Source of the DNA: Trichothermofontia sp964536415
GTDB lineage: Bacteria; Cyanobacteriota; Cyanobacteriia; B231
Reading direction: 5' to 3'
Length of the DNA stretch: 38,701 nucleotides
NCBI GenBank assembly: GCA_964536415.1
Contig: CAZHXN010000035.1
Location: 1 to 38,701, forward strand
A program made the position numbers and the translations under genes. Positions within the stretch are counted from its first letter, which is position 1; each line of letters opens with the position of its first letter. Below are positions 8,015 to 15,113 of this stretch, piece after piece. Under the pieces are notes generated by a model, which was not told the origin of the DNA, did not search any database, and was given only the letters and a program-made list of their open reading frames with translations.

Positions 8015-8731
8015 ATGACACGAAAACTTTCACGACGGATGCAAGACCTGCGCAAGCAGGTAGAAGATCGCGCCTATCAACCGTTGGATGCGCTCGAACT
8101 CTTGAAAGCGACGGCAACAGCCAAGTTTCCAGAATCGGCAGAAGCCCACATTCGCTTAGGGATTGACCCCAAATATACCGACCAACAACTGCGGACGACG
8201 GTAGCCCTTCCCAAGGGAACGGGGCAAGAGATCCGCGTTGCCGTGATCGCCAGGGGCGAAAAGGTATCGGAAGCCTCTAGTGCCGGGGCTGATGTAGTCG
8301 GGTCGGAAGAACTGATTAACGACATTCAGCAGGGGATGATGGATTTTGACCTGCTGATTGCCACGCCCGACATGATGCCGCAGGTGGCAAAGCTGGGGCG
8401 GATGCTGGGGCCACGGGGTCTGATGCCCTCACCCAAGGGGGGGACTGTGACGTTTGATCTGGCCCAGGCGATCGCGGAATTCAAGGCCGGTAAATTGGAA
8501 TTCCGGGCCGATCGCACAGGGATCGTTCATGTTATGTTTGGCAAGGCCAGTTTCCCTGCCGAAGATTTGCTGGTGAACCTGAAGGCTCTACAGGAGACGA
8601 TCGATCGCAATCGTCCGTCGGGGGCTAAGGGTCGTTACTGGCGTAGTATCTACGTCGCGGCAACGATGGGTCCCTCGATTCAGGTCGATATTGCCGCTCT
8701 GCGGGATCTGAAGTTGGTGGAAGCGGCCTAG
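8015..8731 (+). CDS. rplA: 50S ribosomal protein L1
   Basis: L1 forms the mobile stalk near the ribosomal E site and in many bacteria represses its own operon by binding the mRNA. The 238-residue protein is full length: the N-terminal SRRMQDLRKQVEDRAYQPLDALELLK, the ALPKGTGQEIRVAVIA stretch, the LGPRGLMPSPKGGTV signature (about 130-144) and FRADRTGIVHVMFGKASF. It is followed by a long leader for rplJ. Confidence 0.97.
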   Translation: MTRKLSRRMQDLRKQVEDRAYQPLDALELLKATATAKFPESAEAHIRLGIDPKYTDQQLRTTVALPKGTGQEIRVAVIARGEKVSEASSAGADVVGSEELINDIQQGMMDFDLLIATPDMMPQVAKLGRMLGPRGLMPSPKGGTVTFDLAQAIAEFKAGKLEFRADRTGIVHVMFGKASFPAEDLLVNLKALQETIDRNRPSGAKGRYWRSIYVAATMGPSIQVDIAALRDLKLVEAA

Positions 8732-8774
8732 GGTTAACAACCCCTGTCTAAAAGTTTTGATCACAACCTGGAGG

Positions 8775-9046
8775 GTACGCCCCAAGACATTCCCCTAACA
8801 AGTGAATCTGCATTCATCAGGAACACTGTAGACCGCAGGTGCGCATGGCTTAATTTCCTGCCGAGGTGAACTGCACGATGCCGAGATCTGGGAGCCTTTC
8901 CCGCTCGTGCGATCGTGCCTGTCCCCCGGCAGCGATGACCGGGGGTTTTTCATGGGGCGGACCCACCGCCCATCCCGCGAGGGACTCCAAATCCAGGGTG
9001 ATCAACCCGGTGTTCCCGTTCACAAGCACAAGGAGGTGAGGTTGAG
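8775..9046 (+). promoter_or_regulatory. L10-type ribosomal leader with attenuator hairpin (rplJL leader)
   Basis: The 315 bases between rplA and rplJ hold no gene and sit where the autoregulatory L10 leader normally lies, where L10(L12)4 binds the mRNA. Within it, CCCCCGG (8923-8929) pairs with CCGGGGG (8939-8945) and is followed by TTTTT (8946-8950), a good intrinsic terminator or attenuator. A ribosome site AGGAGG lies at about 9031-9036 before rplJ. The L10-binding role is inferred from position and known family practice; only the hairpin is seen directly. Confidence 0.6.
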
Positions 9047-9583
9047 ATGGGAAGAACCAAAGCGAACAAGCAGGCGATCGTCGCGGATCTCAAACAAACG
9101 CTGAGCGAGTCGCAACTAGCAATGGTGATTGACTATCAAGGATTGAGTGTTGCTGAAATTACCAACCTGCGGCAACAACTCCGTCCCAGTCAGGCATCCT
9201 GCAAGGTGACCAAAAACACCTTTATGCGGATTGCCGTTGAGGGTGACGACAACTGGCAACCCCTCCAGGAGTTGCTCGGTGGGTCCTCTGCCTTCATCTT
9301 CACCAAAGAAGATTTTGGCTCTGCCATTAAGGCGTACCAAGCGTTCCAGAAAGCCGCCAAGAAAACCGAAATTCGGGGTGGCGTCATGGAGGGCCGCAAG
9401 CTGTCCGAGGCTGATATTAAGGCATTAGGCGACTTGCCGTCGAAGGAACAGTTGATGGCCCAAATTGCCGGGGCACTCAATGCAGTGACGGCCAAAATTG
9501 CGATCGGGATCAACGAGGTTCCGGCTTCGCTGGGTCGCGCGCTGCAAGCGGTGGCGGATCAAAATCAGAGCGACGCTGCCTAG
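9047..9583 (+). CDS. rplJ: 50S ribosomal protein L10
   Basis: L10 anchors L7/L12 dimers to the ribosomal stalk. The 178-residue product shows the family N-terminus (GRTKANKQAIVADLKQTLSES), VIDYQGLSVAEITNLRQQLR, CKVTKNTF and LLGGSSAFIFTKED, with the C-terminal helix that carries L7/L12 (LPSKEQLMAQIAGALNAV onward). An AGGAGG ribosome site stands upstream. It forms the rplJ-rplL pair with the gene 81 bases downstream. Confidence 0.96.
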   Translation: MGRTKANKQAIVADLKQTLSESQLAMVIDYQGLSVAEITNLRQQLRPSQASCKVTKNTFMRIAVEGDDNWQPLQELLGGSSAFIFTKEDFGSAIKAYQAFQKAAKKTEIRGGVMEGRKLSEADIKALGDLPSKEQLMAQIAGALNAVTAKIAIGINEVPASLGRALQAVADQNQSDAA

Positions 9584-9624
9584 CATCCCGGCTGGTGCGA
9601 TCGTGTCTCGATCGATTGACTTCG

Positions 9625-9652
9625 TTCAATTCACACACATTCAATTCACACA
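9625..9652 (+). repeat. 15-bp tandem repeat before rplL
   Basis: TTCAATTCACACACA (9625-9639) is followed directly by a second copy, TTCAATTCACACA (9640-9652), just upstream of the AGGAGA ribosome site of rplL. It is one of many short tandem duplications in the spacers of this window. Confidence 0.7.
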
Positions 9653-9664
9653 AGGAGAAACATC

Positions 9665-10063
9665 ATGTCCGCAGCAACCGATGAAATTTTGGAAAAGTTA
9701 AAAACCCTGTCGCTGTTGGAAGCGGCGGAACTGGTCAAGCAAATTGAAGAAGCCTTTGGCGTCAGTGCAGCGGCTCCGGTCGGCGGCATGATGATGATGG
9801 CGGCTCCCGGTGCCGGGGGTGGCGCAGCAGCGGAAGAGGTTGAAGAAAAGACCGAATTTGATGTTGTGCTGGAAGAAGTGCCTGCTGACAAGAAGATCGC
9901 CGTCCTCAAGGTGGTGCGGGCAATTACCGGCTTGGGTCTGAAGGAAGCCAAGGATGTGGTGGAAGCTGCGCCTAAGGCCGTCCGGGAAGGTGTGGCCAAG
10001 GATGCCGCCGAAGACGCCAAGAAGCAACTGGAAGAAGCCGGTGCCAAGGTCAGCATCAAGTAG
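9665..10063 (+). CDS. rplL: 50S ribosomal protein L7/L12
   Basis: L7/L12 is the multi-copy stalk protein that recruits translational GTPases. The 132-residue product has the N-terminal dimerisation helix pair (about 1-35), an Ala/Gly-rich hinge (about 38-60) and the C-terminal domain with EKTEFDVVLEEVPADKKIAVLKVVR and GLGLKEAKDVVEAAPK. AGGAG lies just upstream. A strong intrinsic terminator follows at 10124-10167. Confidence 0.97.
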   Translation: MSAATDEILEKLKTLSLLEAAELVKQIEEAFGVSAAAPVGGMMMMAAPGAGGGAAAEEVEEKTEFDVVLEEVPADKKIAVLKVVRAITGLGLKEAKDVVEAAPKAVREGVAKDAAEDAKKQLEEAGAKVSIK

Positions 10064-10123
10064 CACTCTGGTTGAGAGGTAGGCCGATCGTGCTCAGCGA
10101 TCGGTCCCATCACCGTTAATAGT

Positions 10124-10167
10124 AGGTAGAGCAGGGACAGGCGTCCTGGTTTTACCTGCATTTTTTT
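10124..10167 (+). terminator. Intrinsic terminator after rplL
   Basis: AGGTAGAGCAGGGAC (10124-10138) pairs with GTCCTGGTTTTACCT (10143-10157) around an AGGC loop, with one mismatch and a few G-U pairs, then seven T residues (10161-10167). This closes the secE-to-rplL translation block. Confidence 0.8.
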
Positions 10168-10243
10168 GTCTACTTTTTGTCGTTGACTAGGGGGTGTTTT
10201 GATCGCTGATCGGTTAGGAGCCACTGGGTGAGTGCTGGCCTTT

Positions 10244-10272
10244 TTGACAGATCGGGAAAACCAGGCACAATA
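10244..10272 (+). promoter_or_regulatory. Promoter 1 of pentapeptide/TPR gene
   Basis: TTGACA (10244-10249) and CACAAT (10266-10271) are 16 bases apart, a good sigma-70 type pair. The expected transcription start (about 10278) falls at the first base or two of the first copy of the 41-base repeat. Confidence 0.55.
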
Positions 10273-10276
10273 GAGA

Positions 10277-10390
10277 GCGTCCTGAAACTTCGGGTCACGG
10301 ACCAACGTCTATCCCTATGCGAATTAGGTAAAGGGGATTATAGTGTAATGCGTCCTGAAACTTCGGGTCACGGACCAACGTCTATCCCTA
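10277..10390 (+). repeat. Two exact 41-base direct repeats forming a structured leader
   Basis: Bases 10277-10317 and 10350-10390 are identical over 41 positions (period 73). Each can fold as a hairpin: GTCCTGA pairs with TCACGGAC with one bulged C, an internal two-by-two mismatch, and a C(UUCG)G tetraloop at the tip. The second copy is preceded by TATAGT at 10339-10344, a good -10 box placing a start at about 10350. Each copy therefore begins at a predicted transcription start. They lie 50-160 bases upstream of the pentapeptide/TPR gene. Confidence 0.8.
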
Positions 10391-10439
10391 CGTTTATCCC
10401 TCCGAATTGATGTGAGAAGACCGACCTGTGGAGGTTCCT

Positions 10440-11210
10440 ATGTTATTCAAACTGCTTACCTCATCCGCCTTGATGATGGTAACCCTGGTGGCTACGCCCG
10501 TGCGGGCGGAGAACCCCAGCCATACCAGCCGCCTCATTTCAACCAAGGCGTGCGAAAACTGTGATCTCCAGGGAGCAGGGCTGGCCTTAACCAACCTCGT
10601 GCGGGCCAGGTTAAGTGGAGCCGATTTAAGCTTTGCCAACCTCAGTCGGTCGGATCTGAGCGGAGCCGACCTGAGTGGAGCCGATTTGACTGGAGCCTCC
10701 CTCTATGGCGCGAACCTCCAGGGCGCGAACCTCCAGGGCGCGAACCTCAAGGGGGCGGATCTACGCGAAGCCTTTCTGGGAGAATCCAACCTACATGGCA
10801 CGGATCTGTCCACCGCCCACATTAAGGGTGCCCAAGCCCTACCCGTAGAAGCCATCGGACCCGCACAGTTTTATAACTGGGGGTTAATCGATGCCAGCCA
10901 ACGGAACTTTCAGTCCGCCCTCAACAACTACAATCAGGCGATCGCCACTGATCCGGAATTTGCGGCGGCCTATCTCGCCCGGAGCATTGTGCGCTTTCAG
11001 ATGAGCGATGTCAAAGGAGCCGTTCAGGATTCGGAGATGGCGGCGGTTTTGTTTGAAGATCAGGGGCAGGTGCAAGGACAGGAACTCGCCCAAGGCTTTG
11101 TCGATCAGATTCATGAACTGGAAAAGGCTGCGCGTAATGCTGCTCGCCGTCGCCAGATCCAAAGCGTGATTCAGTCGATCGGCTCAATGGTGATGCAGTT
11201 TCTCTTATAA
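10440..11210 (+). CDS. Exported pentapeptide-repeat and TPR protein
   Basis: This 256-residue protein begins with a clear signal peptide (residues 1-23, ending PVRA, cleavage likely before ENPSH). Next come pentapeptide repeats of the A(D/N)LxG type (about 36-130), including three near-identical GANLQ units encoded by 15-bp repeats. A TPR-like helix pair follows (about 138-195: FYNWGLIDASQRNFQSALNNYNQAI). The C-terminus is helical and basic, ending in a hydrophobic segment. The pentapeptide part should form a right-handed quadrilateral helix and the TPR part should bind a protein, in the periplasm or thylakoid lumen. GGAGG at 10430-10434 sets the ATG at 10440. The substrate or partner is unknown. 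Two promoters with a repeated leader precede it. Confidence 0.8.
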   Translation: MLFKLLTSSALMMVTLVATPVRAENPSHTSRLISTKACENCDLQGAGLALTNLVRARLSGADLSFANLSRSDLSGADLSGADLTGASLYGANLQGANLQGANLKGADLREAFLGESNLHGTDLSTAHIKGAQALPVEAIGPAQFYNWGLIDASQRNFQSALNNYNQAIATDPEFAAAYLARSIVRFQMSDVKGAVQDSEMAAVLFEDQGQVQGQELAQGFVDQIHELEKAARNAARRRQIQSVIQSIGSMVMQFLL

Positions 11211-11313
11211 ACGCCTGCCTCTGACCGGCCCCTTCGCCTGACAGTCATCCTCGCCAACCTAAGTTTAAGGTCAGCCTAGGGCAGTCAATATAAAACCTAG
11301 CAACGTTCGTAGT

Positions 11314-11329
11314 AACGACTTTAGTCGTT
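11314..11329. repeat. Palindrome between convergent genes
   Basis: AACGACT-TT-AGTCGTT is a perfect 7-2-7 inverted repeat in the 173-base spacer between the pentapeptide gene (+) and the oxidoreductase (-). There is no T run, so it is as likely to be a REP-type palindrome as a bidirectional terminator. Nothing else is visible in this spacer. Confidence 0.45.
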
Positions 11330-11383
11330 GTCCACGCGATCGAGCACAACAAACGTTACTTAATTTTTATGCTTCCCTAGGGA

Positions 11384-11977
11384 TCAATCGAGGCTATAGC
11401 GCTCTTCTGCCCAAGGTTCGCCCCGGTGGTGGTAGCCGTTGCGCTCCCAAAATCCCAGTTGTTGCTCGGCGAGAAACTCAATGCCAGTAATCCACTTGGC
11501 ACTTTTCCAGGCATACAGATGGGGGACAACGAGGCGAACAGGCCCCCCATGATCCGGCGGTAGCGGTTCACCAAATAGTTGGTGCGCCAGAAAGTTTTCC
11601 GATCGCACAAAATCGGCTAAGGCGAGGTTGGTGGTATACCCGCCCTCGCAGTGGATCATAACGTGGGCAGCTTCCGGGGCGATCGTGCTCCCTTGTAGCA
11701 AATCGGGAATACTGACCCCCTGCCACTGGACATCTAGCTTAGACCAGGTGGTGACGCAATGAAAATCTGCCGTGAAGTGCCGTTGGGGCAGCGCCATCAG
11801 ATCGGCCCGCCGCACCACTCGCTCAGTTACCAAACCCCAAAGCCGCAGGCACCAGGCTTCTGGCGTGATCTGGGGGGTGCTGCCATAGGTTAGAACCGGA
11901 AACCCCCGCGTCAAATACTGACCAGGGGGAACTCGTTCTGGAGGCGGCGGCGGTGTGGAGGAAAAATTACCCGACAT
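11384..11977 (-). CDS. Molybdopterin-dependent oxidoreductase (sulfite oxidase/MsrP-like fold)
   Basis: A 197-residue protein of the oxidoreductase molybdopterin-binding domain family. The FHCVTTWSKLDVQWQGV stretch (about 94-110) carries the Cys expected to ligate molybdenum, followed by IHCEGGYTTNLALADF and GGPVRLVVPHLYAWKSAKWI, all typical of the SUOX/YedY fold. It has a proline-rich N-terminus (TPPPPPERVPPGQ) and no obvious twin-arginine signal, so it may be cytoplasmic. The substrate cannot be told from sequence. The ATG at 11977 is chosen; rpmF lies next on the same strand. Confidence 0.85.
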   Translation of the reverse strand: MSGNFSSTPPPPPERVPPGQYLTRGFPVLTYGSTPQITPEAWCLRLWGLVTERVVRRADLMALPQRHFTADFHCVTTWSKLDVQWQGVSIPDLLQGSTIAPEAAHVMIHCEGGYTTNLALADFVRSENFLAHQLFGEPLPPDHGGPVRLVVPHLYAWKSAKWITGIEFLAEQQLGFWERNGYHHRGEPWAEERYSLD

Positions 11978-12050
11978 GTAAATCGTCTATCCGTTGCAGG
12001 AAGGGGTGATAATCGATATCCCGCTGACGCGATCGCCCGACAGCGTTCAC

Positions 12051-12230
12051 CTATTCCTCACCTTCCTCTTCTGCTTCAGCCGGTGGGTAGACAAAACCAG
12101 CCGCCCGCCCGGTCAGGATGGATTTACCCAGGGACAGGGCCCGTTGGGCTTGGGCCTCAGCCTTACGCTTCCAGCTAGCCCGCCGCATATCACGCTTGGA
12201 TTTGGATGTTTTCTTCTTGGGAACGGCCAT
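12051..12230 (-). CDS. rpmF: 50S ribosomal protein L32
   Basis: A short gene of 59 codons. The start MAVPKKKTSKSKRDMRRASW is the hallmark N-terminus of L32, followed by the basic KRKAEAQAQRALSLGKSIL region. The tail GFVYPPAEAEEEGEE is the acidic extension seen in cyanobacterial L32. The cysteines of the zinc-ribbon form are absent, as usual in cyanobacteria. It overlaps no other real gene; the spacer to the oxidoreductase is 73 bases. Confidence 0.95.
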   Translation of the reverse strand: MAVPKKKTSKSKRDMRRASWKRKAEAQAQRALSLGKSILTGRAAGFVYPPAEAEEEGEE

Positions 12231-12331
12231 TGCTTACCCCCTCGATCGCTCAACAATGAAAAATTGACACTTTTTCTAGTCTACGCCGTCTTCCCGCGAA
12301 TTGATCGGCGATTGTTTGCTTTTCTGGATGA

Positions 12332-12351
12332 GAATGCGTGGGAATGCGTGG
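12332..12351. repeat. 10-bp tandem duplication
   Basis: GAATGCGTGG occurs twice in direct succession (12332-12341 and 12342-12351) in the spacer downstream of the toxin-antitoxin relic on the opposite side of rpmF. Confidence 0.7.
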
Positions 12352-12437
12352 GTGGGTCTGGGTACCAGTAACTTTCTCGATCGTCGGGGGTGGCCTCAAT
12401 CTGTTGCTATGGTATCGTTCAGCAGAATACTGACATT

Positions 12438-12661
12438 ATCGATGATAGGGATACCTGGACAGAGCAGGATCAACACGATCTAGCGGCCTTTTCACTGCAC
12501 CCTGCCGCAGCAACTGGGCTAGGCGACGAGGAGGTTGCGGAGTGAGCTTTAATGCAGGCAATGTCGTGACGGTTGATTTTCTAGGTATCACAGGCACCAA
12601 GCGTCGCCCAGCCGTTATCCTCTCCTCTGTGGCCTATCCCGCGCATCGGCCCAACCACTAG
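12438..12661 (+). pseudogene. Relic of a PemK/MazF-type toxin-antitoxin pair
   Basis: The frame ending at the TGA at 12543-12545 encodes an antitoxin-like C-terminus (DRDTWTEQDQHDLAAFSL, then an acidic DEEVAE end). The GTG at 12542 overlaps that stop as GTGA and opens a 39-codon frame reading SFNAGNVVTVDFLGITGTKR then RPAVILSS, the N-terminus of PemK/MazF family toxins (normally about 110 residues). It stops at TAG 12659-12661. GAGGAGG stands at 12529-12535. The antitoxin N-terminus and about two thirds of the toxin are missing, so the pair is dead. The remaining 12231-12437 stretch shows no gene. Confidence 0.65.
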
Positions 12662-12730
12662 GGGAAATTCAGAATTGGGTTGAGAGCCGATCGCGTTAGC
12701 GGGTACAAGTACCGATATAATGAAGACTGC

Positions 12731-12802
12731 GGGTGACTGGCGCAACGGTAGCGCATCGGACTCTTAATCCGCTGGTTCTGGGTTCGAATCCCAGGTCACC
12801 CA
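12731..12802 (+). tRNA. tRNA-Lys (CTT)
   Basis: A 72-base cloverleaf: acceptor GGGTGAC (12731-12737) pairs with GTCACCC (12795-12801), discriminator A at 12802. The anticodon loop CTCTTAA gives anticodon CTT (reads AAG, Lys), and the T arm is CTGGG-TTCGAAT-CCCAG. CCA is not fully encoded. Confidence 0.93.
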
Positions 12803-12864
12803 TTCCTAGTCCCGTTCTGCAAATCCCATAGCCAAGTCGTACTCATTCCCTGGGGTGAGGATCT

Positions 12865-13329
12865 ATGTCTGCGATCGTGCGTCTGCGTCTAGCAACCCTG
12901 GCCTTCTTTGTCCAGGCCGATCGCGTCTTACTGATCCACCAGATGACCCTGCCGGAACCTGATACCTGGGACTTACCGGGAGGGGGCGTCAAGCCCGAAG
13001 AACCCCTATTGACTGCGTTACGGCGTGAGGTGCAGGAAGAAATTGGTATTCGCGAGTTCACGATCGATCGCCTACTGACCGTGGCCGAAGGCTTTTTCCC
13101 CGATCCCAAAGTCGCCGCGCCAACGCCGCCGGACGCGCCTCCCCGTCTATTGCATACCGTGAACCTGATCTACCAGTGTCAGCTACCCGCCGGACCCGTC
13201 ACGCTCCAGGCAGACACCCACGAAATCGGCCCCCGTGGTATTCAGTGGCTCGATCCCCACAGTCTGAGTCCTGAGCAATGTTCCACCCGCAGTTGGGCCG
13301 CCATGCAAGCCGCCGGGTTAATCCCCTAG
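12865..13329 (+). CDS. Nudix hydrolase
   Basis: A 154-residue Nudix-fold phosphohydrolase, hydrolysing a nucleoside diphosphate linked to some other moiety. The Nudix box is seen as GGGVKPEEPLLTALRREVQEEIG (about 39-61) with the REVQEE metal-binding helix intact. A hydrophobic LLIHQMTLPEPDTWDLPGG lead-in is typical. The substrate is not predictable from the box alone. The ATG at 12865 stands 62 bases after the tRNA-Lys gene. Confidence 0.88.
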   Translation: MSAIVRLRLATLAFFVQADRVLLIHQMTLPEPDTWDLPGGGVKPEEPLLTALRREVQEEIGIREFTIDRLLTVAEGFFPDPKVAAPTPPDAPPRLLHTVNLIYQCQLPAGPVTLQADTHEIGPRGIQWLDPHSLSPEQCSTRSWAAMQAAGLIP

Positions 13330-13467
13330 CGGGAAACACCGGGAAACCTTCACGAGAGGTCAACGTCAGGAAAGCTTGCCGATCCCTGTGAAGCAGCTTA
13401 TAAATACCCGCAAGCAAACGCTCAGTGGGATCACTGCTCGACTCTGATTGCGGAGGAGGAAACAACT

Positions 13468-13713
13468 ATGTGGGGAAAATGGATCTTAGCCGCGATCGCC
13501 ACCGGGGCCTTGCAACTGTACGTGAAAACCGTCCTACCCCCCACCTATCCCGTACAGGTAGCCAGTTCGCGCCCGACCCCGACCCATTTGGCCCTGGCCC
13601 TGCGGACCCAACTGGGGAACCTGGATGAAAAGATTTCGTCAAAACGGAGAGAATGTTCGCAAGTTCACTCCGCCCATGAGTTATTCTCTACCTGTACCTT
13701 GGTCAGCGATTGA
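13468..13713 (+). CDS. Possible small membrane-anchored protein upstream of sigma gene
   Basis: An 81-codon frame with a very good ribosome site (GGAGGAGG at 13452-13459, eight bases before ATG). The product starts MWGKWILAAIATGALQLYV, a likely membrane anchor, and continues without recognisable domains. Its 3' end overlaps the start region of the sigma factor gene in another frame, by 89 or 38 bases depending on the sigma start. It may be a genuine small protein coupled to sigma translation. Equally, the frame may be chance. I do not recognise the family. Confidence 0.4.
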   Translation: MWGKWILAAIATGALQLYVKTVLPPTYPVQVASSRPTPTHLALALRTQLGNLDEKISSKRRECSQVHSAHELFSTCTLVSD

Positions 13714-14335
13714 GGCATCTGTCCCTCAAGTACCTGTGCAACCACCGGAAAAGCTCTCTAACTTGGATCTCATCCTGCGGTGTCAGGTGGGGTTGCACCC
13801 GGAGCGGGCAGCCTTCAGTGAGCTATTGCGCCGTTACCAGGCCCATGTCGATCGCGTGCTCTACCATCTTGCCCCCGATTGGCCAGATCGGGCCGATCTG
13901 GCCCAGGAGGTCTGGATTCGGGTCTATCGCAATCTCAAGCGGCTTCAGGACCCGACTAAGTTCCGGGGTTGGCTGAGCCGAATTGTGACGAACCTGTTCT
14001 ACGACGAACTGCGCAAGCGCAAACGGCACCAGACACCCCTGTCCCTGGATGCGCCCTTAAACGTCAACGATGGCGAGATGGAGTGGGAAGTGGCGGCGGA
14101 TGGTCCCGGTCCCGATGAAGCCCTGGGGACCCAGGAGTTCTATGATCAACTCAGGGCCGCGATCGCCGATCTGCCCGAAGCCTTTCGCACGACGATCGTG
14201 CTGCGGGAAATCGAAGGGTTGGCCTATGAAGAAATTGCGGATATGACGGGGGTTTCCTTGGGAACCGTAAAATCCCGAATTGCGCGGGCGCGGTTACGTT
14301 TACAGGAACAGTTACAGCCGTATCTTGACGGCTAG
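13625..14335 (+). CDS. sigG: SigG-like ECF (group 4) sigma factor
   Basis: An extracytoplasmic-function sigma factor of up to 236 residues. Region 2 is visible as ELLRRYQAHVDRVLYHLAPD, DLAQEVWIRVYRNLKRL and FRGWLSRIVTNLFYDELRKRKR, and region 4 as LPEAFRTTIVLREIEGLAYEEIADMTGVSLGTVKSRIARAR. It resembles cyanobacterial SigG (Synechocystis slr1545), an essential stress-linked sigma factor. The start is unsure: ATG 13625 or ATG 13676, the latter giving MSYSLPVPW. The downstream gene encodes the likely anti-sigma factor, 160 bases away, as in Synechocystis. Confidence 0.88.
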   Translation: MKRFRQNGENVRKFTPPMSYSLPVPWSAIEASVPQVPVQPPEKLSNLDLILRCQVGLHPERAAFSELLRRYQAHVDRVLYHLAPDWPDRADLAQEVWIRVYRNLKRLQDPTKFRGWLSRIVTNLFYDELRKRKRHQTPLSLDAPLNVNDGEMEWEVAADGPGPDEALGTQEFYDQLRAAIADLPEAFRTTIVLREIEGLAYEEIADMTGVSLGTVKSRIARARLRLQEQLQPYLDG

Positions 14336-14498
14336 GCATCGGGGTGAAACCAGGGTGTTAGCGAGGGACAACCAGGAACCTAACGGCAGAAGATTAAAGT
14401 TCCTAGGCAGTCCGATTGACAACCCCAACGACATCTGTAAGCTAGATCAATGGGTGGATACGTTGCGATTGATTGATTGTAAAGAGCGGTGATGGGAA

Positions 14499-15008
14499 AT
14501 GACTTCTAACTTTGATGCCCATGCTAATCCGTATCGGTCAGGGACCGGCAATACGTCTTGCCAGGAGTACGATCGCTTTGAATTGCTCAGCGCATACCTG
14601 GATGGCGAAGTGACGGCGGCTGAGCGCCAGCAAGTGGAGGGCTGGTTGGCTTCGGATGCTGAGGTGAAGCGACTCTACCAACGGCTACTGGGCCTGCGGC
14701 AGGGCTGGCAAAACCTGGCCATTCCCCAAACTGAGACGAATGTGGATCAGTTAGTAGAACAAGTCTTTGCCCGCGTGGAGCGCCGCCCGACCCGTCAGCT
14801 GGTGGTGGCCGGGGCTGCGATCGCGGCAGTGGCTGTGGGAGCGATTTTGAGTCTGTGGCCACAGCAGCGGTTGTTCTCGCCCCAGATGGCGACTTCACCA
14901 GTTCCTGAGGCGGACGAATTAATCATTGCCTTGGACAGTCCCCTGATTGAGTTGCCCAGTGCGACCGATCCAGTTGTCCATCGGCAGCGGCCAACTAATA
15001 CTAATTAA
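14499..15008 (+). CDS. Membrane-bound anti-sigma factor paired with SigG
   Basis: A 169-residue protein with an N-terminal anti-sigma domain (about 24-75: FELLSAYLDGEVTAAERQQVEGWLASDAEVKRLYQRL), then one transmembrane helix (about 105-123, AGAAIAAVAVGAILSLW) and a short outer tail. The HxxxCxxC zinc signature is absent, so it would be a zinc-less member. Its place after the SigG-like gene matches the Synechocystis pair slr1545-slr1546. A possible promoter, TTGACA at 14417 and TAAGCT 16 bases on, lies in the spacer. The stop falls in an exact 11-bp tandem duplication. Confidence 0.75.
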   Translation: MTSNFDAHANPYRSGTGNTSCQEYDRFELLSAYLDGEVTAAERQQVEGWLASDAEVKRLYQRLLGLRQGWQNLAIPQTETNVDQLVEQVFARVERRPTRQLVVAGAAIAAVAVGAILSLWPQQRLFSPQMATSPVPEADELIIALDSPLIELPSATDPVVHRQRPTNTN

Positions 15009-15020
15009 GTACTAATTAAG
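14999..15020. repeat. 11-bp tandem duplication at gene end
   Basis: TACTAATTAAG occurs twice in direct succession (14999-15009, 15010-15020), spanning the stop codon of the anti-sigma gene and repeating it just downstream. Confidence 0.75.
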
Positions 15021-15079
15021 CTTTGGCAGTCGGTCAATCAATGACTGATCAAATCTTTCAGCGTCGGTCAATTAACAAT

Positions 15080-15113
15080 CTGTAAATTTAAGCACACTGT
15101 AAATTTAAGCACA
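15080..15113. repeat. 17-bp tandem duplication at fmt 3' end
   Basis: CTGTAAATTTAAGCACA occurs twice in direct succession (15080-15096, 15097-15113). The second copy contains the fmt stop codon at 15105-15107. Confidence 0.75.

Noticed and set aside
10277..10390. CRISPR-like pair of repeats
   Set aside because: Only two copies with one 32-base spacer, no cas genes, and each copy follows a -10 box, so a duplicated leader fits better.
10710..10755. 15-bp repeats inside the pentapeptide gene
   Set aside because: They encode successive GANLQ units, the normal periodicity of this protein family, so they are not counted with the spacer duplications.
14280..14492. A 70-codon frame between sigma and anti-sigma genes
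   Set aside because: It begins inside the sigma gene in another frame, has no ribosome site and ends in the promoter region of the next gene.
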